Below, in pieces: positions 45,447 through 57,340 of a stretch of 64,000 nt of DNA (positions are counted from its first letter, which is position 1; each line of letters begins with the position of its first letter). A program made the position numbers and the translations under genes. The notes under the pieces are model-generated. The model searched no databases and was not told the DNA's origin. It was given only the letters and a program-made list of their open reading frames with translations. This stretch comes from Prostheceraeus crozeri (lineage: Eukaryota > Platyhelminthes > Polycladida > Euryleptidae): assembly GCA_907163375.1 (NCBI GenBank), contig CAJQUW010008950.1, positions 121,001-185,000 on the forward strand, given 5' to 3'.

Positions 45447-48400
45447 ACATGCAACTTTCGGATATTTTCAGCTTGATCAAAGAATAGAAGGCCTTAAGTA
45501 CAATTAAAAGTGTCATAAATGATTCACAAAAGTATTGTGGTGAGACAAATGTATAAAAATGCCTCCATATTCTCTACTTACATTGAATGCAGAAAGAGAT
45601 GTCTATGAATTATCTATTATTTCCATCTACAAGAGCAGTAAACTAACGATGGATTTTTCATCGCTATCCAATTCTTTTGGATAAGTAGCTGTTAGTGCAA
45701 AGTAATTTTATTACAGATCTCTTGTAGGTCTACGTACTTCATGAATAAATCGTGAAATGCAACAGTGATAATTATGCTGACATAAAATATGATAAAATCT
45801 AAACTTCAATATCCGAACAAGAGCATAAAGGCAAAATGGAGCAGGCCTATGTGCAGTTGATTTATGGAGAGGAACGCTAGCTTTGCTAAACTGATGTACA
45901 TTGTAGAATTTTTAGTTACACATGTCCATATAAATTAGTCTGCACATTCAAAAAGCAATTTTCAATTTTGTAGCATTACACGTTTTAGCATCAATCAAAT
46001 CATCTTTTCAACTCAACTTTTTTCACATATTAATAATTGAGAGTAGGCAGAATTCAGTAAAACTCGGAATACTAAAGTCTATATGATTGAAACATGGAAG
46101 TTAGTCATCCCGATTTGCAGTAAATGGATGCATTAAATAATGAACCAGTGTATGTAGCCGCAAAAATGTCAATCTATCAGCGGTCAAAATTCTTCTCTTT
46201 CTAAGACCTTCTGTTAGGCCCCTTTCTTCTTCACCACAGCCAAGTAAACTTCACTGTCAGACTCACTGAAGGGAAAAATCACTGCACGCAAAGTTGAGCA
46301 GCGTGGGTTCGCTTGATATTTCCCATTTCTAAGTGAGAGTGGAATTTAATCTTCATTTGACTCTTGTTAGTTGTTATGTAAACTGATCATTCTGAAAGCT
46401 GGTCCCCGGGCACAGATTTAGAGAGGGAACAGATGAACTATTTACACAACTGCGTGAAGCCCGTAAACGCAGGACGGGAGAGATACTGATGTGCGATAGA
46501 CAGGCAAGAAACAAATCGCGATATGATTATAGCGATGACTTTTCCAGGGTAAACATACTTGAAACTATCATTGTCATGTTGTCAAATGATTTCTTTGTCA
46601 ACAAAGTTAGCAAACTCAATGGATTGTGTCACTTGCTTATCAATTAGTGAATAAAGTGCCCAAGATATTGAACCTCTTTTAGATTAATTTATTTATATTT
46701 AAGTTCAATTCCTATCCATCGCAAAATGATTTTTTTAAATGAGGATGTATCCATACTCCAAGATTAGATCAGACACTAGAACTAAAAAAATAGGAAGTAT
46801 AGGATTTTTTCGGAAGACATTGAAGAAACATAAGATTTTTCCAGCAAATTATCAGAAAGTATAGGATTTTCCTCATGCAACATAAGAAAATAAAATTTGT
46901 TTTATTGAAAAATTATTGATCCTTACAAAGATCAACAAAATTTGTTAAATTTGTTTTCCGAATGATAATAGTTGGTTAGAATTTATGGTTTGGCTAATTA
47001 TGTTCTTAATTAGCCGATGCCCATTTCAATAATCCCCAAAACATAAGAGAACTTATTGAGGTTATCTATAAATCTCGAATATATACATGTATGAGAATAA
47101 GAAATAAACAGGAATGGTGCAATCGATGTTAGTATATAAAACTAATTCTCGAATGTTAACAAAATATCCATAGAAAATAAACTCAATGTAAAAGCCACAG
47201 TAGAAACATGCATCTTCTGTCTGTATAATAACAACTCTCTTCGGACTGAGTTAGCAATAAGTTGGTTTCATATTATGAACTACAATCGATTTGGTAACAA
47301 AAATTTATGAGCAATCAACAATAATTACAAAATGTTGGTAACAGATAAACTATAGGAATAGAAAATATCTACAGAATAATTATTGGTAAAAACAGTTGAT
47401 CAAATATTAGAATATATTATGGAAAACCAGGAAAGAAAATCGTCTATTGATGCAACTTGGTGGGAACATAAATTACGTTTAGGCTATTGTTTTAATTTAA
47501 TCCCTAGATTTCTCGTGTATGTAGGCAGATAGGCCTATCATAGGTATCATATATAAACTGATAAATGATCAAGATTTCAGCAAGTTTCGAAAATGCTGTA
47601 TGAACAGACAGACAAATTATGAAAAGCGATAGGTTAAATCAAAATAAAACTGAGAACCTTTTCCGATATCTAGAAGTATCAGTCAGGATGGCCAACGTTT
47701 GGGCTTCATTGATGTTAACGTATATGTACTTAATCATTCAAATTCATTTATACACACTAAGCTTTCAGTTTTTATTCATTTAACTCAGAAAAATTAGGTA
47801 TTGAGATGTATACAATCGAGAAAGTTCAAATCATGAACCTCCTTTAAGAAAGGGTAGATTTTATGACGAGTTGAACTTTAAAAACATATAGTTTCTTTCT
47901 TTTTGTCCAACTTTCTCTGTTTTTTCAACTTTGTATTGAACGACCGCTAACTTTTCGTGAGCCGTTTCCAGCATTGATTGGGCCACGCTCAAATCCACAG
48001 ACTCTTTCTCATTGAATGTCTTCTTCAATTTTTCGTTGCCGATTTGAAGTAAAAAGTTAGCCGTTCGATACTTTGTTCATACACTGAGGAACACAACATG
48101 AAGTCATCATTGCATTGGAATTATCATGAAAAGTAACAGGTCAGATTTAGCACAGCCCACTTATTGCGATATCTGAAGTAAACATCTGTACTTATCATTT
48201 CATTAAATCTAAATTCCCTCTAAGCAGCCCTACAGAATTGCTGTAGAATGATGCATGTCGACATCAATTTATCTCAAAATAGACTTAACATACAGATACG
48301 TCACATACATTAGCACAATCATCAAATTGTCAAAAAGGTGAGATTTTATCGCCTCAACGCGATACGCATCCGTTTTGACCAACACATTTCTTGCCTGTCT

Positions 48401-48496
48401 ATCGCAAATTGTCATCAAAGTAAACACCGATCGGCGGGATTCAACGCCGTCAGCGTGAATTGCGGAAAGCAGTTCATCTGTTCCTCTCTAAATCTG
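45447..48496. other. Gene-free AT-rich region
   Basis: A 3-kb stretch with no supported gene, RNA or repeat and hardly any long open frame on either strand. Confidence 0.45.
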
Positions 48497-48680
48497 TGTC
48501 CCCGGGGCACAGTGGTTAAGTACTTGGCGTAGCGATCTTTCGATCTCGAGGTCGAGCCCCGAAAGTGTCATTGGAAGTCGGTAGGAAGGACATCCGGACT
48601 AAAAGATCACAACGCTCCAGTCAAAAGTCTGGATATGTCAGCACCGTCCAAAGTATGGGGGAGTAGTGACGTTAAGCCAT
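48497..48680 (+). mobile_element. tRNA-derived SINE, copy 6
   Basis: A near-complete copy: box A GGCACAGTGGTTAAG, box B GAGGTCGAGCCCCG, body GTGTCATTGGAAGTCGGTAG and GGACATCCGGAC, and tail GTCAGCACCGTCC ending GAGTAGTGACGTTAA. It is the least diverged head among the copies. Confidence 0.93.
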
Positions 48681-48974
48681 CAGTCATATAGGATATAATA
48701 AATTGGCACTTACAATTTAAGTGTGTGATACAAACAGGAATGCAAAACGGCAAATGCAAGTGTGTGTGCGTCGTGAGCTGTGTGTGACTGTAATGAATAT
48801 CCACTTTCCAAAACATCACAGAGGAATTAAATTTCATGGCCTTATTAAAGAACAATTTAATCAAGTGTATTGAAAATACATCAAGTTAAAAACTACAGCT
48901 CTGTGTTCAAAAACGAGTCTAAGCAAAATAAATGCTTTCTGTAGCTTCATTGAATGCATCGGACGCGGATGCGA

Positions 48975-49812
48975 TGACTTGTTGTCTGCGAACACACAAC
49001 AATCTGTATCCACACATTGATCTGTTGTCTGCGAACAAACAACAATCTGTATCCACACAATAATCTGATGTCTGCATCCACAAAACAATCTGTATCCACA
49101 CATTGATCTGTTGTTTGCGTCCACACAACAATCTGTATCCACAAAATAATCTGATGTCTGCATCCACAAAACAATCTGTATCCACACATTGATCTGTTGT
49201 TTGCGTCCACACAACAATCTGTATCCACAAAATAATCTGTAGTCTGCGAACACACAACAATCTGTATCCACACATTGATCTGTTGTCTGCGTCAACACAA
49301 CAATCTGTATCCATACATTGATCTGTTGTCTGTGAGCACACAACAATCTGTATCCACACATTGATCTGTTGTCTGCGTCCACACAACAATCTGTATCCAC
49401 ACATTGATCTGTAGTCTGTGAGCACACAACAATCTGTATCCACACAATAATCTGTTGTCTGCGTCCACACAACAATCTGTATCCACACAATAATCTGTTG
49501 TCTGCGAACACACAACAATCTGTATCCACACAATAATCTGTAGTCTGTGAGCACACAACAATCTGTATCCACACAATAATCTGTAGTCTGCGAACACACA
49601 ACAATCTGTATCCACACATTGATCTGTTGTCTGCGAACACAACAATCTGTATCCACACAATAATCTGTTGTCTGCGAACACACAACAATCTGTATCCACA
49701 CAATAATCTGTAGTCTGTGAGCACACAACAATCTGTATCCACACAATAATCTGTTGTCTGCGAACACACAACAATCTGCATCCACACATTGATCTGTAGT
49801 CTGTGAGCACAC
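48975..49812 (-). repeat. 43-bp minisatellite, open in all three minus frames
   Basis: About 19-20 units of 43 bp contain ACAATCTGTATCCACACA and a variable AATCTGTTGTCTGCG or GATCTGTAGTCTGTG section. At least one unit is shorter (near 49635, ...GCGAACACAACAATC). Because 43 is one more than a multiple of three, each unit shifts the frame, and no minus-strand frame contains a stop. This yields overlapping frames of up to 308 and 297 codons. The predicted peptides simply cycle through the three translations of one unit (cysteine-, tyrosine- and glutamine-rich), so I regard them as repeat artefacts. Confidence 0.95.
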
Positions 49813-51938
49813 GTGACACAGTTCGCTTTACTTTACTTAATGAGAGGAAAAATTCCGTCTGTGTTTTCAATCTCTTCTTTGTATTGTGGCAGTTTTGACT
49901 GTGATCTCGTCCTCATACATAAATTTTTTAAGTGTTTTAATTCACGATTCACGTGGAATGAAGCTATGAGCCATTTATGCATGCACTGAAAATTGTGCAC
50001 CGCTAAAACCAACTAACCTCAACAGCAAAGCTTCACAGAAAATATTCGTAAATATCTGATATAAATCATGACGTCACCATTGAAAATCCTTAATAGCAGA
50101 AAAATAGATTTACGGATATTTTGAGTTCAGACTGCAAAAAACATCGAAACTAATGCTTGCTGTTTGTTTTATTCACTGAGTATCCAGTGAACCATGTGAA
50201 TGTGTGCGTAGGTGATTGTCTCCTATGTTTATTGCTTTTGACCTCAAAAAGTTGGTGTACTTTTTTGAGTTATAGGAAGTTTGCAGCTATCACTGTTTGT
50301 AGGATAGAATCGCTCAGGATAATTCCATATATTATGGAGGCAGCATAATTTGGAGACGGTTCCCTCCAGCTGTTAAAGAGAAAGCAATATTTATGTTGTT
50401 TTTTATTACGTTTTCTTACAGATATTTAAATCCTAAAAATACGTTCATAATTAATTTGTTTGAAAGATTCATATTTAGACTATGTGATTTAGCCGGAGTT
50501 CGTTACGGACGTCACATGAAAGCGACATCTATTCGAGTCAATCGAATACTGAATCGGATTCCTTCCCCATATTGAATATTAATTTAAAAAATTGCCATTC
50601 CACATGACGGCAAGCACCAAGCAAACCTTCAACAATGTACCATCATTCTATTGCCTAGAAAACATGATTTTATATGACCCTTCATTTCCTTATGGACGTA
50701 ACAGAGAAAATAGTCATGGACGTAACTGTACTTCAATACCTATTTCTACAAAATAGAAAGGTTTCTCTACTCAAATCAATGTCTATGATATAGGCTTGCG
50801 CAATAGAAGAAGTTAATAAGAAAGGATGGAGATTCCATCGCCAAATTTTTATCACAAATAAATAAACACCTATTTTTCCGTTATGGACGCAACATCTACA
50901 AAGCAAGCTTTTCTTGACAGCGATAGAATTCAAAGTAGAATTCTGCAACTGTATAATTCTAGAACAGCTAACATCCATGAGCAATGCCTCAACGAATCTG
51001 ATTAAATCAATGCCAAAAAAGGCCACAGTATTGCTCATAAACATTATGCGAGATATACGAGGAAAAACTAAAAAAGTGAATTTGAGTAACTAATAACAAA
51101 AATCTTAAAATAGACGAAACTATCAATCATCAGCCCCTGATTTGTTGCATATCAAAATATAGATCATTGACAACAATAAGAAGTGAGAGACGTCAACCAA
51201 AACAGATATTGAAAATTTGACACCCGTGTCCCACTTGACGTGGAATTGTCCTTTTCACGTTGTTTAGATAACTTATATCATGATGCTTGCTACTAGCAAT
51301 TCACGTTTGAGTGTGCAATAATCGAACAATTAGCCTCCACCTTATATTCTGAGCAAGAGAACAATGAACTTTAGCTATAGCATATCAATGATTACGTATT
51401 TGAGTAAATGCCAGAGCAAATGATTGGATACCAATGACAATAGCACTATTCATACAATTTCTTGTCACAGTTCCCAATTACCTTCGCTATTTTGTCTCAT
51501 ATTGCAAGAAATAACACAACATACTAAGGAAGTGAGCAATGAGAAATATGTAACTCATATCAACACAGCATGAGTTCATGTTCTACCAAGGCTAAATTGT
51601 TTATGTAATTATAAACAATGAAACATATACTTTACAAAATTACATACATATAAGTGCTTTTATTGCATAATTAATGACTGAACATCGATTGCAGCAATAA
51701 CAATGCATACATAAACAAGGATGACGTCAGCTACCACCCTTGCCATGAAAACGAGCGATCTCAAGGACGTTCTTTATCATAATTATAATTTTGAGAATAA
51801 AATAAAAGTCAGTTGAGTTGCGACACTTCTATTAAATCAGAAAAAAGTCCAGATTTCCTGCGATTCCTGCCGCGCTTCTTCCAACTGACAGCATCAAAAG
51901 TAACAATCTGATTTCGAGAATGGTTTTGTATATAAACA
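49813..51938. other. Gene-free region
   Basis: No gene, RNA or repeat is supported. Frames at 50157-50575 and 50733-51044 have no recognised motif. Confidence 0.4.
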
Positions 51939-52248
51939 GGATTATAATTCACACCAATTCTTCGATGCCACTGCTTGCAGTCGCTCAGCGGGTCGGTATT
52001 GTCACAAAAGTTGTATATTGTGACGTAATATTTCTATGTTAGCTCTCCATAATACATACTCGTACAATAACGAACGCTTGTACATTGTACAGCTTAGCGA
52101 AGCAGGAGAAAATGACTTGTCACCTGATCAGTTCAATGAAAAAATGCCCCTAGCGATATTGCAATATCTGATAAGAACAGTCCCTGCAGGTAATTCACAA
52201 GATCTACAGGTTGACCTGACTTTTAATGCAGTGCATGTGCATCTTATG

Positions 52249-53000
52249 TAGAAAGGAAACATTAGAGCATGTAACGTTAATGAAATGGCACAATCTGCTG
52301 ACATCATAGAAATTGATAACAATAAAACCTCTAGAATGGAAATGAAGATTCATGCAATACACAATAGTGGCACAAAAATCGCACGCATTTTCACTTAGAT
52401 ACACTTGTCAACGGCTGCATCATTGGGTTAGAATCAGTCACATGTGCAATTCTAAGCTTTTCATTGGTGATTCATGCCCCAACTTAGTTCCCCCGGATGT
52501 GCCGCGACCTTGAGTCAATTTCCATTCTAGTCAACTTTAGATAAACAATCTATTTCTATGGCTGACATAGTACCATAGCAATCAAACAACAAGCGGCCAC
52601 TTCAACATTAAACACGCCAAATTGTGCGAAGCTTCAGTGACTGTTATCAACCGGCTCACACAGCAAAGAGACACATTTGATGTCAAGTTCTACAGAGAAG
52701 TTTGTGAACGTTTTTTCATGCGCCTGCTAACCTTTTTTAATAAAGATCGGATGGCCCAACATAATCGAGAAAACTTTTGCGCAATGATCTGAATTCTTCG
52801 AATCTGAAGGAATCGTGGCGATCGGATCATTTTGAAGGAATTCACAGCAATCCGCAAGCGGCGTGCGACTATATTTTATATATCTGTGCAAGGTATTAAA
52901 ATTCTATTTTTGCCCACTTGATAAGTTTCTGCGTGTACCATTGCTTTGAATCAGTTTACACTTCTAGCAAAGTGACAAGGTTAAACAATCTAATTCTGCG
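52249..53000 (-). mobile_element. Family A short-form MITE in the left arm, interrupted by B
   Basis: An inverted short-form A sequence ends CTAATTCTGCG at 53000. Its other terminus is deleted: GTGCATCTTATGTA runs directly into GAAAGGAAACATT. A family B element with a duplicated GCTGACAT is inserted within it. Confidence 0.88.
52305..52560 (-). mobile_element. Family B MITE, copy 4, nested in family A
   Basis: 256 bp from CATAGAAATTGATAAC to CAATCTATTTCTATG with a perfect 8-bp duplication GCTGACAT (52297-52304 and 52561-52568). Other A copies have a single GCTGACAT at this point (for example at 14753-14760), which proves both the insertion and the TSD length. Confidence 0.96.
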
Positions 53001-53041
53001 ACTGCGACACAACTGAACTGTGGCTTCTAATGTGTCGGAGT

Positions 53042-53563
53042 CATAGAATTAGATTGTTTAACCTTGTCACTTTGCTAGAAGTGCAAACTAATTCAAAGCA
53101 ATGGCACACGCAGAAACTTATCAAGTGGGCAAAAAGAAATTTTTAATACCTTGCAGAGATAGGAAAAATAGTGGTACGCCGCTTGCGGATTGCTGTGAAT
53201 TTCTTCAAAATGCTCCAATCGCCACGATTCCTTCAGATTTGAAGGATTCAGATTATTGTGCAAAAGTTTTCTCGATATTGTTGGGCCATCCGATCATTAT
53301 TAAAAAAGTTAGCAGGCGCATGAATAAACGTTCACAAACTTCTCTGTAGAACTTGACATCGAATGTGTCTCTTTGCTGTGTGATCCGGTTGATAACAGTC
53401 ACTGAAACTTCGCACAATTTGGCATGTTTAATGTTGAAGTGGCTGCTTACTGTTCGATTGCTATGGTACTATGTCAGCAGATTGTGCCATTTCACTAACG
53501 CTACATGTTCCAATGCTTCTTTTCTAGTCAAACAGAAGAAGAGACGACCTGTCTAATTCTGCG
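53042..53563 (+). mobile_element. Family A short-form MITE in the right arm (reference copy)
   Basis: 522 bp starting CATAGAATTAGATTG and ending GTCTAATTCTGCG, with flanks GTCGGAGT (53034-53041) and GTCGGAGA (53564-53571), 7 of 8 alike. Two consecutive plus frames (53101-53349 and 53353-53556) look like one frame broken by a stop. They recur as fragments in other A copies but match no family I recognise. Confidence 0.9.
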
Positions 53564-53882
53564 GTCGGAGATCTACATAAGATGTACATGCACGGCATTA
53601 AAAGTCAGGTCAACCCGTAGTTCTTGGGAAATACCGGCATGGATTTTCCTTATCAGATCTTGCAATATCGCCAGTGGCATTTTTTCATTGAACTGATTGG
53701 GTGACAAGTCATTTTTCTCCTGCTTCGCTTAGCTCTACAATTCATAAGCGTTTGGTATTGTGTGTATTATGGAGAGCTAACATAGAAATATTACGTCACA
53801 CTATGCAACTTTTGTGACAATACCGACCCACTTAGCGACTGCAAACGGTGGCATCGAAGAATCTGAAAACGGATTATAATCC

Positions 53883-54888
53883 GCTATTACAGCGAGCAGG
53901 TGGTATTAACAGAGGAACTATCAAACCAAAAATGGAGATACAATAGGCAGCATCAAACTCAGCTGCGTCTTTTCTCTGACTACGTAAGCAAAATGCCTTA
54001 AAACGAGACATTCACGGTCTCAAAAACTGCGACAATCAAAAACAGCGGGAACTTTGTTTTGTCACCGCCTGTCACGATGAATGTCAGTTGAGTGCTTGCT
54101 AATGTGATAAATTGAAAGTTAATACTGCAAGAGGACATACCCTTTCCTGTACGGTAGGTTCTTCATTGCTCAATTTTCCACGAGGTAAGAAAAATATTTC
54201 TCCCTCATTATAAAGAATTTTTTACATATTTTACGACAGTGCGTTACCTCACCCCTCTTCAGACTGTCCAACAATGATGAAACGCGTCGGAGAATTTTGC
54301 TTCATACAAAAAGAAAAAATGTTTTGAAATTGAGAGAGCGATATTGTTATTAACTCCTCTAAAAAATGAATAAAAGGACCACTGCTTTCACATTGCTTCA
54401 CTGTCATTCTAGATCGGGTGTCGAACTTAGCAGAAAACGTTGCATCAGCTGTGTCTGAATTTAAAAAATGATAAGAAAATACTTGACATGGCCAATAACT
54501 GGCGACGATGTTCATTTGTTACAAATTCAGTTACGCGTATTTATGTGTATGTGTACAGATGTAAACATGCACACTTTCATATTTAGGTTACAACTTCATT
54601 CTAAAAAAATGCTGAAGGATAGTGATCTAGAAACGTGGGATTGCTGTGATAGCAGAAATGTGACTCAGGTCCTTGCACATCCTTCGTTGGTCTGCGTCGA
54701 CTCTAAGCACACTTAGGATTGTGAGTTGCTGTGATATTACTGTTATCTGCTATATGAAGCTCAATAGTGATTGTAAGTCAGCGTTAACCGGAGGAATCTA
54801 TCAGTAAGAAGCAGAGGTAGGTAACGTTGATTAACAAGGTGATCCGCGGTTCATTGATGCAATAAATTCGTTGTGAGCGGATCAAAAA
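53883..54888. other. Gene-free region
   Basis: No gene or repeat is supported. The overlapping frames at 54249-54515 (minus) and 54468-54716 (plus) have no recognised motif. Confidence 0.4.
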
Positions 54889-55012
54889 GACGCGGCTCAG
54901 ACGTGCCTCAGTTGGATGTGGCTCAGTTAAATGAGGCTCAGTTGGATGTGGTTTAGTTAACCGAGGCTCACATAGACGTGGCTCAGTTAGACGATACTCA
55001 GTTAGATGAAAA
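54889..55012 (+). repeat. Degenerate 15-bp tandem repeat
   Basis: About eight units vary around GTGGCTCAGTTAGAC (for example GTGGCTCAGTTAAAT and GAGGCTCAGTTGGAT). Confidence 0.85.
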
Positions 55013-55517
55013 GTCTGTCAAAATAGGAACGAGCGTCTCTTTGCTTGCAATTTAAATAAAATGCTCTTCCTAAGTGAATTTCAATGCATTGCTTTCTTTA
55101 TTTTTAGGATCATTCTTTCTGCGAGGTGATGGCTCGTAGGGAAGAGTGATAGTCAGGGAAGAGCTTCTTCAATGAAGCTGTTATTTGAGCAAATGAATGG
55201 TCACAGAGCGAATTCGTCAAGTGAGACAACGAATAAAGGACTTTAAAAACGCGAATTTCAACTATTTGATCAAAACTTATCAAGGATTAATTTCAATAAA
55301 TTTGACTAATCAATCGGTCAATTTTATTTGCAGTAAAAAGCAATTAATTAAATGCAAAATACCAAGCAGCAAGATAGAATAATCAATGTTGACTCAATGC
55401 AATAATAATTATGAACTTTTAAAATAATGTATCAACGACGGATTCAAAATTGAAAATAAGTGAGTACTTATGGGATTTTGAATGTCGAGAATTGGACTCA
55501 TGGCAAAATGTAGAGTC
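55013..55517. other. Gene-free spacer
   Basis: The 61-codon frame at 55197-55382 has no recognised domain. Nothing else is supported. Confidence 0.35.
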
Positions 55518-55778
55518 TCTGACGCTCTTCGGGCTGGGTGTGGTCTGACGCTCTTCGGGCTGGGTGTGGTCTGACGCTCTTCGGGCTGGGCGTGGTCTGA
55601 TGATCTTCGTGCTGGGTGCGGTCTGACGCTCTTCGGGCTGGGCGTGGTCTGACGCTCTTCGGGCTGGGTGTGGTCTGACGCTCTTCGGGCTGGGCGTGGT
55701 CTGATGATCTTCGGGCTGGGCGCGGTCTGACGCTCTTCGGGCTGGGTGCGGTCTAACGCTCTTCGGGCTGGGTAAGGT
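55518..55778. repeat. 26-bp GC-rich minisatellite, ten units
   Basis: Ten 26-bp units follow TCTGACGCTCTTCGGGCTGG plus a variable tail (GTGTGG, GCGTGG or GCGCGG). Units 4 and 8 carry TGATGATCTTCG instead, pointing to a four-unit (104-bp) higher-order period. The 141-codon minus frame across it (repeating PEERQTTPSPKS and related peptides) is a product of the repeat and has no domain. Confidence 0.95.
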
Positions 55779-57140
55779 AGTGCAGGACAGGCCTCAACAA
55801 ACCGAGGACTTGTGCGAACGCTGTGCTTTTGCATATTTGTATGTTTTAATCCAGAATCCTGAATTGTATCGCTACATCAGTGCAAATTGGTAGAGTGGAT
55901 GATATGATAACATAAATTGTGTAGTGAAATTCCGCTTTAGTTATAAATGAAACTTAATTCGGAGTGACACATTTAATCAAACCTGACTGAATTTCACTAA
56001 ATTGCGTAAATAGTGCAGGCTGTCCGGTGTTGCATTTTATGTCATTGCAGTGAAGCTGTCTGTCTGCAACGATGAAGATGTTAATACTTCATGAGGATTT
56101 CAACAAAATATTGTCATAAAAGTTGTTTGAACTAATCAAACTTTGTCACCAACTCTCAACATCTCAGACATTATGATAACACAGTTGTCATAGAAACTTG
56201 AACAAACTATTGTATTCTTTACTTGCCTAATTGAAGGAATTAAATCGTCAATATTACATTAACATGGATTTGTGAGGGCAACAATGTAGAACATTTGAGG
56301 GCGGTAAGGCGCCTGAAAATCTCCTACATTGTTGCCCGAAAAATCTATGTTAATACCATAGAGTAAGTATATTAGGTAGAGTGGTAACTCCACATTTATT
56401 AAATCCCAATGTGTATACACTTTCGATTTTATTAAATGAACTCGTGGGAGGTGGCACTGTCACCAAATGTGAGAAATGCACATTTTTGCAGTTTTGAAGA
56501 AATTACAACGGAATTGACTGATCATGACAGCCTTGGAGAGGTAATGTTTGTTAAATTAGCAAGATGACCTGCTATTGCTTTCATGCTCAACCTCATGAGA
56601 ATCTTCCTAAGCAAGATCATAAGCAACCTACCAGTGGTAGAGCAAAATAACAGAATCAAGGACAATGATTTCAATCAACTTTGAAATATACAAAAGGTCC
56701 ACAATATTATTCAGATTCAAGAAATGAAACATGAATTTAGTGAATCATAAAATCATGCCGGTGAAAATTGAAATAAAAACTTGAAGTTTCAACCAAGAAA
56801 GCAAAATCAGATCTCGACATTTTCATGAAGACTTCTATTACAATAAGGATCATGAAATTCGCTGATAATCAACTTAATTTTTGCTCAGTTAGGATGCTTA
56901 TCAGCAACTATTCATTTCTTTTGATACCCAACTTGTTTCATACTACTTACAAGGGTGCGTCATCTCGGTAGTATATAAATTGGCAAAATTTTGACTATTT
57001 TAAAACTGCTCAAATAATTTTTCGGACCACAGGAACGTAATCTCCGCAAAAAGCTGAATATTTTGATATTAAAAATTTTTACTGTATACAGGTACTTTTT
57101 TGAGTCGGCACTACCTATATATCCATACTCTATGGTTAAT
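55779..57140. other. Gene-free region with one inverted repeat (listed separately)
   Basis: No gene is supported here. The minus frame at 56960-57175 has no recognised motif. Confidence 0.4.
56258..56354. repeat. Small inverted-repeat element with GGGCAACAATGTAG
   Basis: ATTAACATGGATTT and GGGCAACAATGTAG on the left pair with CTACATTGTTGCCC and AAATCTATGTTAAT on the right, giving arms of about 32 bp around a GC-rich loop (GGGCGGTAAGGCGCC). It looks like a MITE; no clear target duplication is seen. Confidence 0.7.
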
Positions 57141-57340
57141 ACTATTGTGCGTAATTGAAATGGTCTGGGCAGCAATGTAGGAAAAAAGCGGGCAGCAATG
57201 CTATGAATACATATCCAGATATACGCTAACTGAGATTTGTAAAATATCTTTCACATGCACAGATACAGACATCATCATTGCGGGATACATTGTTGCCTTC
57301 ATTTTCCACAATGTACCATAGCTAAATTACGCACAATAGT
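57141..57340. repeat. Related inverted repeat ending ACTATTGTGCGTAATT
   Basis: ACTATTGTGCGTAATT at 57141 pairs exactly with AATTACGCACAATAGT ending at 57340. Inside, GGGCAGCAATGTAGG and ACATTGTTGCC are again opposed, as in the element at 56258. The two may be members of one family with different outer ends. Confidence 0.68.

Larger units (their letters stand above)
51939..53882. repeat. 1.9-kb inverted duplication
   Basis: Two arms, 51939 to about 53010 and about 53030 to 53882, are diverged reverse complements around a short central spacer. The outer limits share GGATTATAAT, then TTCTTCGATGCCA, GTCGGTATTGTCACAAAAG and AATATTTCTATGTTAGCTCT (left-arm orientation). Both arms carry a short-form family A element. 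The left arm additionally has a family B insertion (52305-52560) and lacks about 50 bp that include one A terminus. Homology extends far beyond the A elements, so this is a segmental inverted duplication or a large foldback element, not two independent A insertions. Confidence 0.9.

Noticed and set aside
48861..49787. A 308-codon cysteine-rich protein on the minus strand
   Set aside because: It is generated by a stop-free 43-bp tandem repeat. The peptide cycles through the three frames of one unit and two other frames are equally open.
53101..53556. A two-exon gene within family A
   Set aside because: The two adjacent frames recur only as fragments in other A copies, interrupted at different places, and match no protein family I recognise. 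They are more likely chance frames or an unrecognisably decayed transposase end.
55409..55834. A 141-codon proline/arginine-rich protein on the minus strand
   Set aside because: Almost all of it is the 26-bp minisatellite translated; there is no recognised domain.
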